Shown here piece after piece: positions 1 through 11,430 of a DNA stretch of 64,000 bases. The translations under genes were made by a program, and so were the position numbers. Source of the DNA: Medicago truncatula (taxonomy: Eukaryota; Streptophyta; Magnoliopsida; Fabales; Fabaceae); assembly GCF_003473485.1 (NCBI RefSeq), contig NC_053045.1, forward strand, positions 35,438,494 through 35,502,493, read 5' to 3'. Position 1 is the stretch's first letter. Each line of letters starts with the position of its first letter. Below the pieces are notes generated by a model. The model did not search any database, was not told the origin of the DNA, and saw only the letters and a program-made list of their open reading frames with translations.

Positions 1-139
1 TGTATCTCTCAAATACAAATTATGTAAAACTTCTTTTCTTTTAAACATTTTGAGGACAGAAAATCAGTTACCCTTTTTTTTTTTAGAGAAAAAATCAATT
101 ACCCTTGAAAACCTCAACAGATCATCATATACCATCTCC

Positions 140-157
140 TATATATATATATATATA
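140..157 (+). promoter_or_regulatory. TATA-like TA run upstream of copy 1 of the three-exon gene
   Basis: A run of alternating T and A about 110 bp before the start codon. The same position holds a shorter run in copy 3 (20,288-20,297) and a longer run in copy 4 (60,096-60,118, minus strand). It probably acts as the TATA element and is also a length-variable microsatellite. Confidence 0.5.
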
Positions 158-263
158 CACTCAAACCATCCCTCTTTTTTCATAACTCTTTGCCACTCAC
201 ACTTACTTTACAATCAAAGTTCAAATTCAAATCTAAAAACAAAAGAGAAAACAATTCAGAAGA

Positions 264-1626
264 ATGGGTGATTTACAGATTCAACAAGAATCCATGTTGA
301 TCCCTCACAAACAGAAACAATCCATGATTATTCCAACATCATCAATGCTTCATCATCACACTCACAACAACACTGTCAAACGCCGTTCACCATCATCATC
401 ATCTTATCACCAACCATCATCCAAGAAGCATTCTTTTGACGCAAGCAATCTCACCCGTAATGGCTTCTCTGCCATTACACTTCCTTTCAGTCTCCGTGGA
501 AATGCTCTTAGCCGCTGTGTCTCTGATCCATGCACCTTTCCGGATCAATCCATGCCGGTAAAAGGGCCGTCAACTGCTTTGCAGCCTCTGCCTCCGATCA
601 GCAGATGTATATCTGAAGTTATTGATCCTACTGAGGTTAAAGAAGCAGTAGCTCGTTATTTGAACTGTGCTGAAAAAACCACCCCTGAATCTGATTCAAT
701 GGTATGTGTTGAAACTTGTGTTTCTTGCTAAAAAAGTAAACTTTTTTTGATTTGGAATATTGGGTTTTGTTTGTTTTTTGTAGAGGCTTAAAAGGATGAA
801 GGATCGGTTAAAAGAAATGAAGAAAGTGTGGGATGAAGTTATGGAAGTCGGGGAAGAAAATGAAAAAGAACAAGAAGAAGAAGAGCCCTCTCCTGATGCT
901 GAAGATAAAAAAGATGAAAAAGAACAAGAACAAGAAGAAGAACCCTCTCCTGATGCTGAAGATGAAAAAGATGAAAAAGAACAAGAACAAGAAGAAGAAC
1001 CCTCTCTTGACTCTTTTGTTTCTGAAGATGAAAAAGTCATATCTCAGGTACATATCTTGAATATTCAACTGTGATTGAGTTTTCTATTGTAATCTTCAAT
1101 GTATTTGGTTCTTTAATTGGTACTTACAAGTTATGCTCATAAATTTATAAGTTTTTTCTTGTTTTTATGTATATCCTAGTTGCACTTGCTTAATTACGTA
1201 GAATCCGGGGGTTATGGGAAATTAAAGTATTGAATTTGATCATAGTTGCATTTGTAATTATAGTTTATGTGCAGCAATTTTAACAACTCAATTATATAGG
1301 ATCTGGGATTTATGGGAAGTTATTGAATGTTTCGTTGCTTGTTCACATAATTTCTCTTCTGTAGTTAAGCAATAGTCATATACGTTAATGCTAGTAAGTT
1401 GTCCATCACAGATCACGGAAATAGTGGTTTGTTCCAATTCAGATTAATAGTTTTTATGCTGAACAATTGATTTTTGTTTTTGTAGGATGAATTGGGAAAT
1501 GATTATGAAGAAGCTGTTAGTGTGGAGTGGGTTGATAAGTGTTTAAGCCTTACTTTCAAGTGTCCATGTGGCAAGGGATATGAGGTTCTAATCTGTGCAA
1601 ACAATTGTTACTACAAGTTGGTCTAG
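264..1626 (+). CDS. Uncharacterised three-exon gene, copy 1 (Cys-rich C-terminus)
   Basis: I do not recognise this family. Exons read from splice signals and from comparison with the two other full copies: 264-701, 784-1047, 1486-1626, all phase 0, giving 280 codons before TAG. Introns begin GT and end TTTTTGTAG. Residues 1-146 are hydrophilic and Ser/His/Pro-rich, with a conserved stretch around RNGFSAITLPFSLRGNALSR. Exon 2 starts with a charged helix (RLKRMKDRLKEMKKVWDEV), then an acidic EKEQEQEEEPSPDAED repeat present twice here. Exon 3 (46 residues) carries CPCGKGYEVLIC followed by a further Cys and YYKL, which may bind metal or form disulfides; that is inference. If intron 1 is retained, a 155-residue protein ends at 731. 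A TA-rich TATA-like run lies at 140-157. Confidence 0.85.
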
Positions 1627-2740
1627 AAGAATCAGTATGCTTATTTGTGACATGGATCACTTTTGTTTATATTCTGTTTTAGTTTGGAAAAAGCTTGTCT
1701 GTTTTCATTTGTAGTAGCACTTGGTTGTCACTAGAAGAACCAGTCTATATTTGTAGATCCTTTACATTTGTTTTGTAAATAAGTTGGTATGTACTATCTC
1801 AACATTCTTTGAACATAATGAATGAAATTATTTTTATACCATCTATCAGTTCAATTCCTTGTGAAGTAAGCATTACTAGTTCCTTTAGACAGTTGACTGC
1901 ACAGTTGGGTTTGCGACGTTATTATTGACACAGCTTACTACCTTAGCAAGTACAAAACCTAAATTTACATGTGTCAACATAAAACCTCTGCAAAACATGC
2001 TATGATGAGCTACAAAGAAACAAGAACAACAAACCCTTAGCAACAGAAAACACATGCTATATTGCACTCAATTCAATTCTGCCTGCATATACAGTCAAAA
2101 GAGAGACAAGCAAATAAGTCAGGAGGAGAGGAAACAAGCAAAGTGAAACAATGAGGTGCATATTACCTCTTCATGTTTCTTTAACATTTTTAGTATATGG
2201 AAAACTCTCTTTTCTATAATAAAATATCTCACTAAAGACTAAAATTCTCTCTTTTCTATATAATTCAATCTAATTAATTCAACCACCCAAATTGCGTTGA
2301 CGACATATCAACTCTCCATGTGTCACGTCGTAAATATTCTGATGTGACACCTCTAAGAAAACTCCACATTCTTCTATGTGAACGCATTTATGCATCCAAT
2401 AGTATTCACTACTAGTCATTTGTCATTTGAGTTACAATATAATATAGCCGTTGCAAATTAAAGTATTATTTACTCAAAATTCATTGCTTCTCGTCAATGT
2501 CATTATTGGTATTTCACCTTTATTTCTTTAGCAATGCAAAACACATTAATTTAATTTGATGCATCTTATAGAAATTCATTCTTGGCTCACTTAGATATAA
2601 TCTCATCCTCAACTTACTATATGTTTTCTCTTGCTTTTGTAATCATCCTTTCTCTCAAGGTAATCATCTTAGTGAAAGACTAAAGAGCCACAACCCCACA
2701 AAACCGGCTTGTGAGGTGAGGATTGCCTCCACTTATAAAC
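1627..2740. other. 3' flank of the three-exon gene, duplicated segment
   Basis: No gene seen. Parts of this stretch recur downstream of the other copies of the three-exon gene: the 1627-1830 part near 10,225-10,370, 21,998-22,190 and (inverted) 58,030-58,229; the part around 1905-2070 near 10,500-10,670, 22,340-22,500 and inverted 57,720-57,880; the part around 2290-2450 near 22,600-22,760. It is therefore part of the amplified block rather than an independent gene. Confidence 0.6.
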
Positions 2741-2778
2741 ACTTTGTCAGGAAATCTCTTATCCGATGTGGGACTCTT
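2680..2778 (-). repeat. Dispersed intergenic repeat of legume type (tentative)
   Basis: Contains ACCGGCTTGTGAGGTGAGG and ATCCGATGTGGGACTC, phrases I associate with a repeat scattered through legume intergenic DNA. It abuts the Copia fossil. The family and boundaries cannot be set from this window alone. Confidence 0.35.
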
Positions 2779-4318
2779 TAACACCCTGATTCTGTAAAGG
2801 CTTCACATCAGGGTTCATAGGAGTATCAATTGGTTTACAATCGAGCATCCTTGTTTCTTCCAAGATATGAAAAACATATTTTCTCTGAGAAATAACAATG
2901 ACAGTCTGTGATTGAGCTACTTCAGTCCGAAGAACATATAACATAACCGACCTAATTTTTTTTGGAAAGCGGCCGAATAAATGTTGTTTTTGGTCTCTAA
3001 TTCATTCTTAGTCCTTACTGGTAATAACAATGTCATTTACACATAACACAAGATAAATGACTTTGTTCGAAGATGAACTTTAAAAGAATATAAATTGATC
3101 AGCTTCACAAAGAATCATGCCAAATTGTTGAATAACCTTGCTGAGTTTTCTGAACCAAGATCGAGGTGATTGATTTATATCCTCCTAAGCAATAAATCCA
3201 AGTGGTTACTCCATAAATCTCATCTTCTATCAGTCGAGATTTCAAATAATCCACCTGTTTATGTTGGCCTACTTTAATAGCAAGGGCCCACTAACAACCA
3301 AATTTAGAGTTTCAAGGAGGTATCAAGCTAGATTTCATGTACCACTAGACTCCAATGCATTCATTTCATCAATCATTGTTTTTTGCCATCCTGGATGGGA
3401 TATTTCTTCCTGGGCGAACTTAGGAATTGAGATAACGGATATTGCAAAGACAAAAGCATAGTGGGATTGAGACAAACCATGAAAATTCAAAAGGTTATAC
3501 ATAGGATGAGAATTATAAGTAATCTGTTTACCTTTTACGAAGAGTAATATGTAAGTCAATCGAAGGATCAGGTGGGACCACAGTTGGGCAAAGGATTGGA
3601 ACCGAACCCGTATCACTAAAAGAGGTAGGAAGATTCTCTTGAGCTAAATTGCCAAAATCAGTTGGAGCACTCTCTCGAACTTTGACATGTCAACGTTGAT
3701 AAATAATACCATAATAATGAAACTTAGAACCACTATGTGACCGTGGAGGTCTGTGAGTACAGACAAGTGTTTCAAATATAGGAATAGGTAGCACATGAGT
3801 ACTATCATCTTTTGCAGAATCAGATGTAGCTGGTGTCACAAGTATTTTCAAAGAATGTAACATTTGCAGAGATATAAAATGGATGTGTAGATGGACAATA
3901 ACATTGATACCCCCTTTAAACTCTGAACTACCCCGGAAGCACACACACTTGATAAACTGTGCCGACAATCTTTCGCGACCAGGAGATAGATCATGAACAA
4001 AATAAGTGGATCCAAACACTCGAATAGGAACAAAATAAAGGAGGTCCTTATGAAACAAGTGAAATGTGGAATCACATTATCCAATATTGAAAATGACTTG
4101 TAGTTGATCAAATAACAGACGGTGAAAAGTGCAATACCTCAAATTTTGAAAGAAGCATGAGAATTGATCAATAAGGTACGAGCTGTATCAACTAGATGAC
4201 GATGTTTCCGCTCAGCGATACTATTTTGTTGTCGTGTGTGTGGACAACTAGACTTATGGTTTGTGCCCTGAGAAGTCAAGAAGAAGTTGCATCGTGAAGA
4301 AAAGAATTCTTTGGCATT
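2745..4318 (-). mobile_element. Copia (Ty1) LTR-retrotransposon fossil, pol fragment 1
   Basis: On the minus strand, short stretches resemble Copia integrase (around 4139-4318), the integrase-to-RT linker (around 3690-4111), the start of reverse transcriptase (around 3335-3616) and the later RT/RNase H part (around 2759-2944). No LTRs, gag or protease are seen. It is broken many times over and clearly old. Its integrase end abuts the first codons of a type B SAUR (next entry), and related fossils lie at the same place in the other duplicated blocks. Confidence 0.8.
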
Positions 4319-4357
4319 GTAACTAACACTTATAAGAGCGGGTAATCGAAAGCCCAT
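4319..4357 (-). pseudogene. SAUR 5' remnant (about 13 codons) joined to Copia sequence
   Basis: A start codon at 4355-4357 begins MGFRLPALI and the similarity to type B SAURs runs for about 13 codons, after which the sequence is Copia integrase-like. The upstream side keeps a normal type B SAUR leader and a TATA box (4474-4483). The SAUR core domain is absent, so no SAUR function is expected. It is the former head-to-head partner of the SAUR at 5162-5419. Confidence 0.75.
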
Positions 4358-5161
4358 TTTATGTGCTTATTTGGGAAAAGAAGAACAGAGCAAAGATATA
4401 AATATATTAAGAAGGATGTAACTAACACTTGACGTTGCCAATGACTAATGTTGTTTTTGAAGGAAATAGCAAGTATATTTATAATTATTGAGGTTCTCTG
4501 AAAAGTGAAAATCCGATTCCAATCTAAAATATTATTTGAAAGAGTTGAAAGTTAAAGAGCATAAGATAATATATCATGTGGCGTTGTCTTAAGATTGCAT
4601 TTATCGTACCCCACCTTCTAAGAAAATGGCCAATATAAAGCATCCACTTGCAACCAAATGAGACTTTCTCAAGTGCAGAGCAGCCTCATATCTGTTCGTG
4701 CATTAATTACTACTTCATAATTATGAAAACATGCTTAGACATGTTTTTTTTTTATTATAATAGTGTTGATGTCCAGATGCTAAATTATACTTTCAAGTTG
4801 ATTAATTATATGCTGGCCTCTGCTCAACAAGGTGGGACTTGCATTATCTATCTACCACAACATTTGATGTTGATCTTTGAGAAAGTCCTCAAAACTCTTA
4901 AGACAACACCATGTGATGTTTCATATGCTCTTGTCTGACCATGACTCAAATCTTATGGCCCTCATTCACTGAGCATTATAGTTGCCGACGATTTGTTAAG
5001 TATCCTTTCATCTATATATATTCATGGCTGCAAGCCTTTAGCACCAACACAAATCATTCACATTCCAACTCTCATTTGAAGTTCAAAAACTTGACTCTTT
5101 TCTATATACAAGTTTGTCTATTTTAGACCAATCTCTTCTTTTCAACACATACAATACGACA
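4358..5161. promoter_or_regulatory. Divergent SAUR promoter region 1
   Basis: Lies between the SAUR remnant (leftward) and the SAUR at 5162 (rightward). Leftward TATA box at 4474-4483. Rightward side: ACCATGTGAT followed by CATATG at 4922-4927, then TGTCTG, and TATATATA at 5013-5020, about 140 bp before the start codon. CATATG is the core of the NDE element known from soybean SAUR promoters, where it takes part in auxin response; its use here is inferred from position and conservation among the paralogues. Confidence 0.65.
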
Positions 5162-5419
5162 ATGGGTTTCCGTTTACCTAGTATCATCAAAAGGTCATCA
5201 TCTTCAAAATCTGTGGGCGTTCCAAAGGGATATCTAGCAGTGTACGTAGGAAAGGAGATGAAGAGATTTGTGATCCCTATATCATATTTGAAGCAAAAAT
5301 TATTCCAAGAACTGCTGAGCCAAAGTGAGGAACAATTTGAATATGATCATCCAATGGGTGGTCTCACTATTCCTTGCAGAGAAGAAGTTTTCTTAGACAT
5401 CACTTCTAGCTTGAATTGA
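5162..5419 (+). CDS. SAUR-family protein, type A
   Basis: 85 residues, one exon, full family length. The SAUR domain (PF02519 family) spans roughly residues 19-80, with [10 protein letters not shown] and [11 protein letters not shown] intact. SAURs are short-lived early auxin-response proteins; members of the Arabidopsis SAUR19 group inhibit PP2C.D phosphatases at the plasma membrane and so favour H+-ATPase activity and cell expansion. This start was chosen because MGFRLPS is shared by all paralogues; an in-frame upstream ATG at 5114 lies in the leader. It has SVGVPKG, GKEMKRF and YLKQK, features shared with the SAURs at 12,232 and 54,983, which also face Copia-joined partners. A DST-like 3' element (ATAGAT then GTA) spans about 5440-5472. 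Confidence 0.95.
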   Translation: MGFRLPSIIKRSSSSKSVGVPKGYLAVYVGKEMKRFVIPISYLKQKLFQELLSQSEEQFEYDHPMGGLTIPCREEVFLDITSSLN

Positions 5420-6695
5420 AGTAGCTCTGAAGATATTAGAAGATTGACATAGATATCTGATCAATTTTTGTATGAAATTAGTTTCTAACCTTCAAACGAT
5501 TTCCACTTTTGTTGTTATCATACTTGGATGTAAAACATTCATCGGAATGAGAAATTTATATACACTATTACATTATTTCTCTATTCCTTCCTTCCTCTTA
5601 ATTATCAATATGAAAATCGATTGCTAAATGTTCAGTTTATGATATCTCTGACAAAATGAAAAATTCATTTACTTCATTTATAAAATTGAATCTCCTCTGT
5701 TACAAAAAAAAAAAAAAAAAAAAAACTGATATAATTTAGTGGTCATAAATTAAGTATATATTGCGAAAAAATCTTCAAGAATAACACTGAGTCTAGCTAT
5801 ATTGATTTATTTGTAGTTTTATTTTGAGTCATAGATCCTGTTGTTGATTTGTAAAAAAAAATAAAAGGTTTATTTGCATTTACTTGTTGGCCAAGTTGAG
5901 CTTAGGCATGAATGTCACCTACAATTTCTTACAATTTTTGTTTTGAGAAAACTAGAAGAGTTAAAGACTTCAGAGCCATAAGATCAAGCAGGGAAATTTG
6001 AATCAACTTCAACCCCTGGAGTTGAAATAATTATCTGGCTTGTAAATTTAAATTAAACTTGTATAAAATTGAAGTTTAGATGCTAATTTTTACTTGGGAG
6101 ATAAGACAATAGTTAAAATAATGAGGTTCAAATTTTTCTTTTTTTGAATATATGTGAAATATTTAACCAAACTATACCTCTTAATATATAATCATCAATG
6201 GAATAAAAGACATTTTTTGAAGACATAGGCCAAACCTAATTAATTTAACTAAATTATTAATGGTTAATGATTTATTTCAAAAAATTTAGTTATTTACCTG
6301 GAATTAGCAAAACAGGTATTGCTGCATAGAAAGGTTTAGCTGGATTTTACAGAAATAAAAATAGCAGATTGTCTTTTTTCAACAGGCTCAAAGAACTAAC
6401 TATAACTTGTGGTAGGCTTTATTTTTTAAATCAATAAAATTATTTATTCTTCATAAGCAGGCTGATATTTAAGGAACTAACTATAGCTAGTGAAAGTTGT
6501 AACTGATAACGTAAATGAGCTCAATGATGTTATTAAACAATAAAAAAGAGGACAGCAATTTCTTTAATTTGTTATTCAAATAGTAAATTTTCTCCATTTC
6601 CCATGAAAAGGGTAATATTTACAAGTAAAAAAGATGCCTAAAATGAAAATTGTCTCAATTAATCTAGTCTATGTGAGTATGCTACAGTGTAAGAT
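5420..6695. other. Intergenic, convergent SAUR 3' flanks
   Basis: No gene seen. The left part is the type A downstream flank, also present near 12,490-12,980 and inverted near 54,480-54,980, with a poly-A run at 5702-5724. The right part is the type B downstream flank, similar to 13,200-13,950 and inverted 53,500-54,250. Confidence 0.6.
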
Positions 6696-6974
6696 TCATA
6701 GTCCATTCAAGGAAGAAATTATATGTTGGAAGACATCTTCCGTGCAAGGAATGGTGAGGCCACCCATGGGATGATCATATCCAAATTCTTCCTCGGATTG
6801 ACTCAACAAGTCTTGAAATGAAGGTTGGTTTAAGTATGATACAGGGACTACAAACCGCACCAGTTTCTCTCCAACATACACCGCAACATAGCCCTTTCTC
6901 ACTTCTACAGATTTTGATGTTGCTTGTCTAGCTGTTACCGATCCTCTTAGAATAGAGTTGAAATGGAAACCCAT
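6696..6974 (-). CDS. SAUR-family protein, type B
   Basis: 92 residues, one exon. The domain runs from about residue 25 to 88, with [12 protein letters not shown] and [11 protein letters not shown]. The N-terminus carries the type [13 protein letters not shown] segment and the end is SSLNGL. It differs from the SAUR at 53,215 only at residues 4 and 5 (HF here, RL there), and the two lie at mirror positions in the window, so they are recent inverted duplicates. HF replaces the RL found in most paralogues. TATA box at 7095-7104, about 120 bp upstream. Confidence 0.95.
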   Translation of the reverse strand: MGFHFNSILRGSVTARQATSKSVEVRKGYVAVYVGEKLVRFVVPVSYLNQPSFQDLLSQSEEEFGYDHPMGGLTIPCTEDVFQHIISSLNGL

Positions 6975-7796
6975 TTTTTTGTTATTGTTTGAGAGAAGAA
7001 CAAATAAAAAATCTCAAATGTAAAAAGGATGTAAGTTGAAACTAAATATTTGATGATGCCAATGAGTTGTCCTGTTTGTGAAGGCGAGAGGAAGTGTATT
7101 TATAGATTTTGAAGTTCTCTCAAAATCAAATTTCAACAAAAACTATTATTGAAGGGTTTGATGGATAGAGAGCATAGGGATAAGGTCTCATGTGGTGTTG
7201 TCTAAGAGTGTACCCTACCTTCTTAAACAAATGTCCAATACAAAGCTTCCACTTGCTACCAAATGAGATGTGCTCAAGTGCAGCCTCATATTTCTTCATG
7301 ATTTAATTGGTGTACTTCATAATTTTGTAAACATGCTTCAGACATGTTTTCTTCATTATGATAATGCCGATGTGAAGCTGGTAAGTGACTATAAGGCCAT
7401 GGATAACAATAGATCAACTCAAACCATTCTACATGTCTGTGGTTCTACTTTCAAGTCTATCTATCATATGATGCTTCTACTCAAGAATTATGCATTATCT
7501 ATCTACTACACCATTTGAAGTATATCCATTCATTTAGAGACAACACCATGTGATCTTTCATATGCTCTTGTCTGGCCATGACTCATATCTCATGGCCCTC
7601 CTTCATTGATCATTGTAGTTGCTGACGGATTCATTATTTATCCTTCATCTATATATATTAATGGCTGCAAAGGCATTTAGGACCAACAAAAAACCATTCA
7701 CATCCCAAGGCATTTGAAATTCAGAAACTTGAGTCTTCTATATACAACTCTTTCTTTTTTAGACCAAGCTTCTCTTTTAAACACATACATACAACA
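6975..7796. promoter_or_regulatory. Divergent SAUR promoter region 2
   Basis: Shared 5' region of the SAURs at 6696 (leftward) and 7797 (rightward). Leftward TATAAATACA at 7095-7104. Rightward ACCATGTGAT and CATATG at 7559-7564, TGTCTGG just after, TATA run at 7650-7658. A middle tract around 7420-7520 is conserved in most other pairs. Confidence 0.7.
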
Positions 7797-8057
7797 ATGG
7801 GTTTTCGTTTACCAAGTCTCATCAGATCAAGAGTATCATCTTCAAAAGCTGTGGACGTTCCAAAGGGATATCTAGCAGTGTACGTAGGAGAGAAAATGAA
7901 GCGGTTTGTGATCCCTATATCATATTTGAAGCAAACATCATTACAAGAACTGTTGAGCCAAGCTGAAGAACAATTTGAATATGAACATCCAATGGGTGGT
8001 CTAACTATTCCTTGCAGAGAAGAAATTTTCTTAGATATCACCTCTCACTTCAATTGA
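7797..8057 (+). CDS. SAUR-family protein, type A
   Basis: 86 residues with the full domain (about 20-81). Reads [23 protein letters not shown] and [12 protein letters not shown]: His-64 is kept, but the usual Asp before it is Glu, the only such change among the intact genes here. Ends SHFN rather than SHLN. YLKQTS is a mixture of the YLKQK and YLNQTS forms. A DST-like mRNA-instability element (GGA, TAGATAT, GTA) lies at 8081-8112 in the presumed 3' UTR. Confidence 0.95.
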   Translation: MGFRLPSLIRSRVSSSKAVDVPKGYLAVYVGEKMKRFVIPISYLKQTSLQELLSQAEEQFEYEHPMGGLTIPCREEIFLDITSHFN

Positions 8058-10083
8058 ATTAGCTCTTTGAAGATATCATAGGACTGACGTAGATATCTGA
8101 CCCATTTTTGTAGCACTTTAGTTTCATACCTTCAAAAGATTTTCACTTTTGTTGTAATTTGGATGTAAAATGTTGATCTAAATGAGAAATTTATTAACAC
8201 CATTTTCATATTTCTCTATTTCTTCCCTTTAAATATCAACATGAAAATCGATTGTTAAATGTTCAGTTTAGAATCAATATTTGATAAAATGAAGAAATTC
8301 ATTACTTCAATTACAAAGTTGACTTCCCCTGTTGCAAAAGTATATAATGTTAAAAGTAAGTTTTATAATTTAGTGATCATAAGTGAAGTATGTGTTGCGG
8401 AAAAAAAATCCGCAGAGAAAAATATTGAGTCATTGATCCTGTTGATTTGTAAAAAAAAATGGTTTATTTGCATATACTCATTGTCCAAGTTAAGCTTATA
8501 CATTGATATCACCGACAATATCAAACAGTTAGCAATCCTCTAGACTATCTAGTGAATCAATGGTTTATAGAGTGCATGGCCACTACTGATAAATATTCGA
8601 CTGAAATAATAAAAGCTTAAGATTTTCTGTTTTGAGAAAATTTGAAGAGTGAAAGACTAAAGCTGAAGAGCGATGAAGACAAAGCTGAGATACAAAGACT
8701 CAATATAAATCTGCGATGAAGGGAATCAAAATTAATCCTTCATGCAATGTTTTTGCTCAATTTAGAAATAAGGTTAGTGACAGAGAACAAGTTCTGCTCA
8801 TCATTTTTGTTTGATTCTGCCAATTTGATATTCATTGAGGAAGACATGCACACAGTGATAAGATTATAAGATGAAGAATCAAATGTTGATTCCAATTTAT
8901 TTATAATCATAAAATGTTCTAGGCCTTAGTTACCACTTCAGTAACTCCTTGTTCATGTTGACTGTTGCCATATGAATATCTTTATTGAAGATTAAATTAG
9001 GAACATTTGATACAAAGTGGGGTTTGCAAACTGAATACGAACACATTAGATGAATCAAGTTAAACAGGAAATGGAGTTACAATTTTTGTTCAAACGACAT
9101 AATGATCTTTCACTTCTAATATCAAATATAACACACATTTTACTTCTGCCTTGAGAAACTACAAGGCATATCAGTTACAAAGGGGGGAAAAATAACTAGC
9201 TCACATTCCATGTGGTTCTTTTAATGCTGCGACAAGTCTGTTATTTTTTTTAAACTCATTGTGACCACGTCGATGTCTATAAAAGTTTTCCTAACCTTTA
9301 CATGCATGATAATTTAATTTTTCCAGCTCATAATAGTATGGTTCAAGATTTGAGGTAAACATTATGAAATTTGTGCAGCAATAAAATTAGGTCAGTGATT
9401 AATGGAATCATTATTTACACTTGAACAGAAGGCAATCAGGCAACAAGCTGCGCCGCTAGACTTGGTTTAATAGCCAAAGATTAATTCTAATCTTAGAAAT
9501 TCAAATCAAAAACCATTTGAAGCAGGCAGCCCATATTTGTGAACTCTATAAAATGTAATGCATGAAGAAAGAATCAAAAACTATATCTATCTAATATATG
9601 AGAATAGCATTTCAATTCCTCCTGATATAAATATAATCGACCATTAATTAACAAAGAACAATAAAGTCACAAATAATTAGAACAATCATAAAATAAATTA
9701 TAAACAGAAATTAACATAAAATTGATTGAGTCATTAACATAAAATTGATCGAATCTAAAGTTTAAGTCACATAGCACCACATCTACATCCTTACATTAGA
9801 AACAAGGTGATACCAAACTCTCAACGTAGACTTCAGGGATATTCCAACCATTGATGTTTTCAATCATTTTTCGTTTGGTCAACTGTGTGGTGTGCTTCCC
9901 TCCACTGCATTTTTCGTTTGGTTTTTAATTTACTGAATCTAGGTAAGAATAAATACTCTTCCTTTCATGAATTTTGTGGGCAATATGTTTTTATGGGCAA
10001 TATGGCGACAACAAGTTAAAACGATATACATGACTTTAAGATTAATAGTTTTTATGCTGAACAATTGATTTTTATTTTTGTAG
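8058..10083. other. Intergenic between SAUR and orphan exon
   Basis: No coding gene seen. 8058-8530 is type A downstream flank. 8560-9830 is AT-rich sequence I cannot assign. 9840-10,083 matches the second intron of the three-exon gene (compare inverted 58,380-59,010), so the left edge of the partial copy lies in that intron. Confidence 0.55.
8081..8112 (+). promoter_or_regulatory. DST-like 3'-UTR element
   Basis: GGA, then ACGTAGATAT-like core, then GTA, about 25 bp after the stop codon. The DST element of SAUR transcripts (three spaced blocks GGA, ATAGATT, GTA) is known to speed mRNA decay. Here the middle block departs from the consensus, so strength is uncertain. Confidence 0.5.
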
Positions 10084-10224
10084 GATGAATTGGGAAATGA
10101 TTATGAAGAAGCTGTTAGTGTGGAGTGGGTTGATAAGTGTTTAAGCCTTACTTTCAAGTGTCCATGTGGCAAGGGATATGAGGTTCTAATCTGTGCAAAC
10201 AATTGTTACTACAAGTTGGTCTAG
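10084..10224 (+). pseudogene. Orphan last exon of the three-exon gene (copy 2)
   Basis: Identical in reading to exon 3 of the other copies: 46 codons from DELGNDYEEA to YYKLV then TAG, preceded by TTTTTGTAG. No exon 1 or exon 2 is found upstream before the SAUR at 7797, so this is a partial duplication. It retains the complete Cys-rich tail and an intact acceptor site, so it could in principle be joined to another transcript, though nothing shows that. Confidence 0.8.
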
Positions 10225-10744
10225 AAGAATCAGTATGCTTATTTGTGACATGGATCACTTTTGTTTATATTCTGTTTTAGTTTGGAAAAAGCTTGTCTGT
10301 TTTCATTTGTAGTAGCACTTGGTTGTCACTAGAAGAACCAATCTATATTTGTAGATCCTTACATTTATTCATCGGCTGGTTTGACTTCGATTATCTTGCA
10401 GTCTTGTTTAACTGTTAAACTATGTATGAACCAAGATTGATTTGGCCGATTTTTAAGTTACAAAACTGGATTAGCATTTATGTCAATAATGAAATTCTTA
10501 GTCACAGATTTTGGGTTTGCAATGTTATTATTGAGACAGCTTACTACCTTAGCAAGTACAAAACCTAAATTTACATGTGTCAACATAAAACCTCCGCAAA
10601 ACATGCTATGATGAGCTTCAAAGAAACAAGAACAACAAGCCCTTAGCAACAGAAAAAACATGCCATATTGCTTTCAATTCAATTCTTTGCTAAATTAATT
10701 CTGCCTGCATATACCGAAGCAAGTAAGTCAGAAAAAAGAGAGAC
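10225..10744. other. 3' flank of the three-exon gene, copy 2
   Basis: No gene seen. Same flank as after the other copies, running into the Copia fossil. Contains the tract GGCTGGTTTGACTTCGATTA also present near 22,200 and inverted near 58,010. Confidence 0.55.
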
Positions 10745-11391
10745 AAGCAAATAAGTCAGATCCCAAATTACATTGATAAATAATACCATAATAATGAAAC
10801 TCAGAACCACTATGTGACCATGGAGGTATGTGAGTACAGACAAGTGTTTCAAATAAAGGAATAGGTAGCACATGAGTACTAACATCTTTTGCAGAATCAT
10901 ATGTAGCTGGTGTCACAAGTATCCTCAAAGAAAGTAACATGTGCAGAGATATAAAAAGGATGTGTAGATGGAAAATAACATTGATACCCCCTTTGAACTC
11001 TGGACTACCCCGAAAACACGCACTCGCTTGATAGACCGTGCATACAATCTTTCGCGGCCAGGTGGTAGATCATGAACAAAATATGTGGATCCAAACACTC
11101 GAATAGGAACAAAATACAGGAGGTCCTTATGAAACAAGAGAAATGTCGAATCACATTATCCAATATTGAAAATGACTTGTAGTTGATCTAACAACAGACG
11201 ATGAGAAGTGCAATACCTCAAATTTTGAAAGATGCATGAGCACTGATCAATAAGGTACGAGCTGTATCGAATACGATATTTCTGCTCAGCAACACTATTT
11301 TGTTGTCGTGTGTGCAGACAACTAGACTTATGATTTGTGCCCTGAAAGGTCAAGAGGAGTTTCATTGTGAAGAAAAGAATTCTTTGGCATT
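10745..11391 (-). mobile_element. Copia LTR-retrotransposon fossil, pol fragment 2
   Basis: Minus-strand similarity to Copia integrase and the linker that follows it, closely matching the corresponding part of fossil 1. The reverse transcriptase part present in fossils 1 and 4 is absent. No LTRs. Broken and old. Its integrase end abuts a SAUR start, as in fossils 1 and 4. Confidence 0.75.
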
Positions 11392-11430
11392 GTAACTAAC
11401 ACTTATAAGAGAAGGTAATCAAAAGCCCAT
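11392..11430 (-). pseudogene. SAUR 5' remnant joined to Copia sequence, second copy
   Basis: Start codon at 11,428-11,430 and a short SAUR-like stretch, then Copia integrase-like sequence at the same junction as at 4319. It is more decayed than that copy and does not remain open. Type B leader and TATA box (11,547-11,556) persist upstream. Confidence 0.65.

Noticed and set aside
264-731. A complete 155-residue single-exon gene
   Set aside because: The frame past 701 runs only through a 5'-splice-site-like intron; exon 2 and 3 continue in phase in all three copies. Intron retention remains possible.
696-1068. Antisense open frames rich in Ser and Phe across exon 2 of the three-exon gene
   Set aside because: They are mirror readings of a purine-rich acidic repeat; the sense strand has consistent splice sites and three conserved copies.
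8560-9830. Hidden gene between 7797 and the orphan exon
   Set aside because: No long frames, splice-consistent exons or recognisable motifs on either strand.
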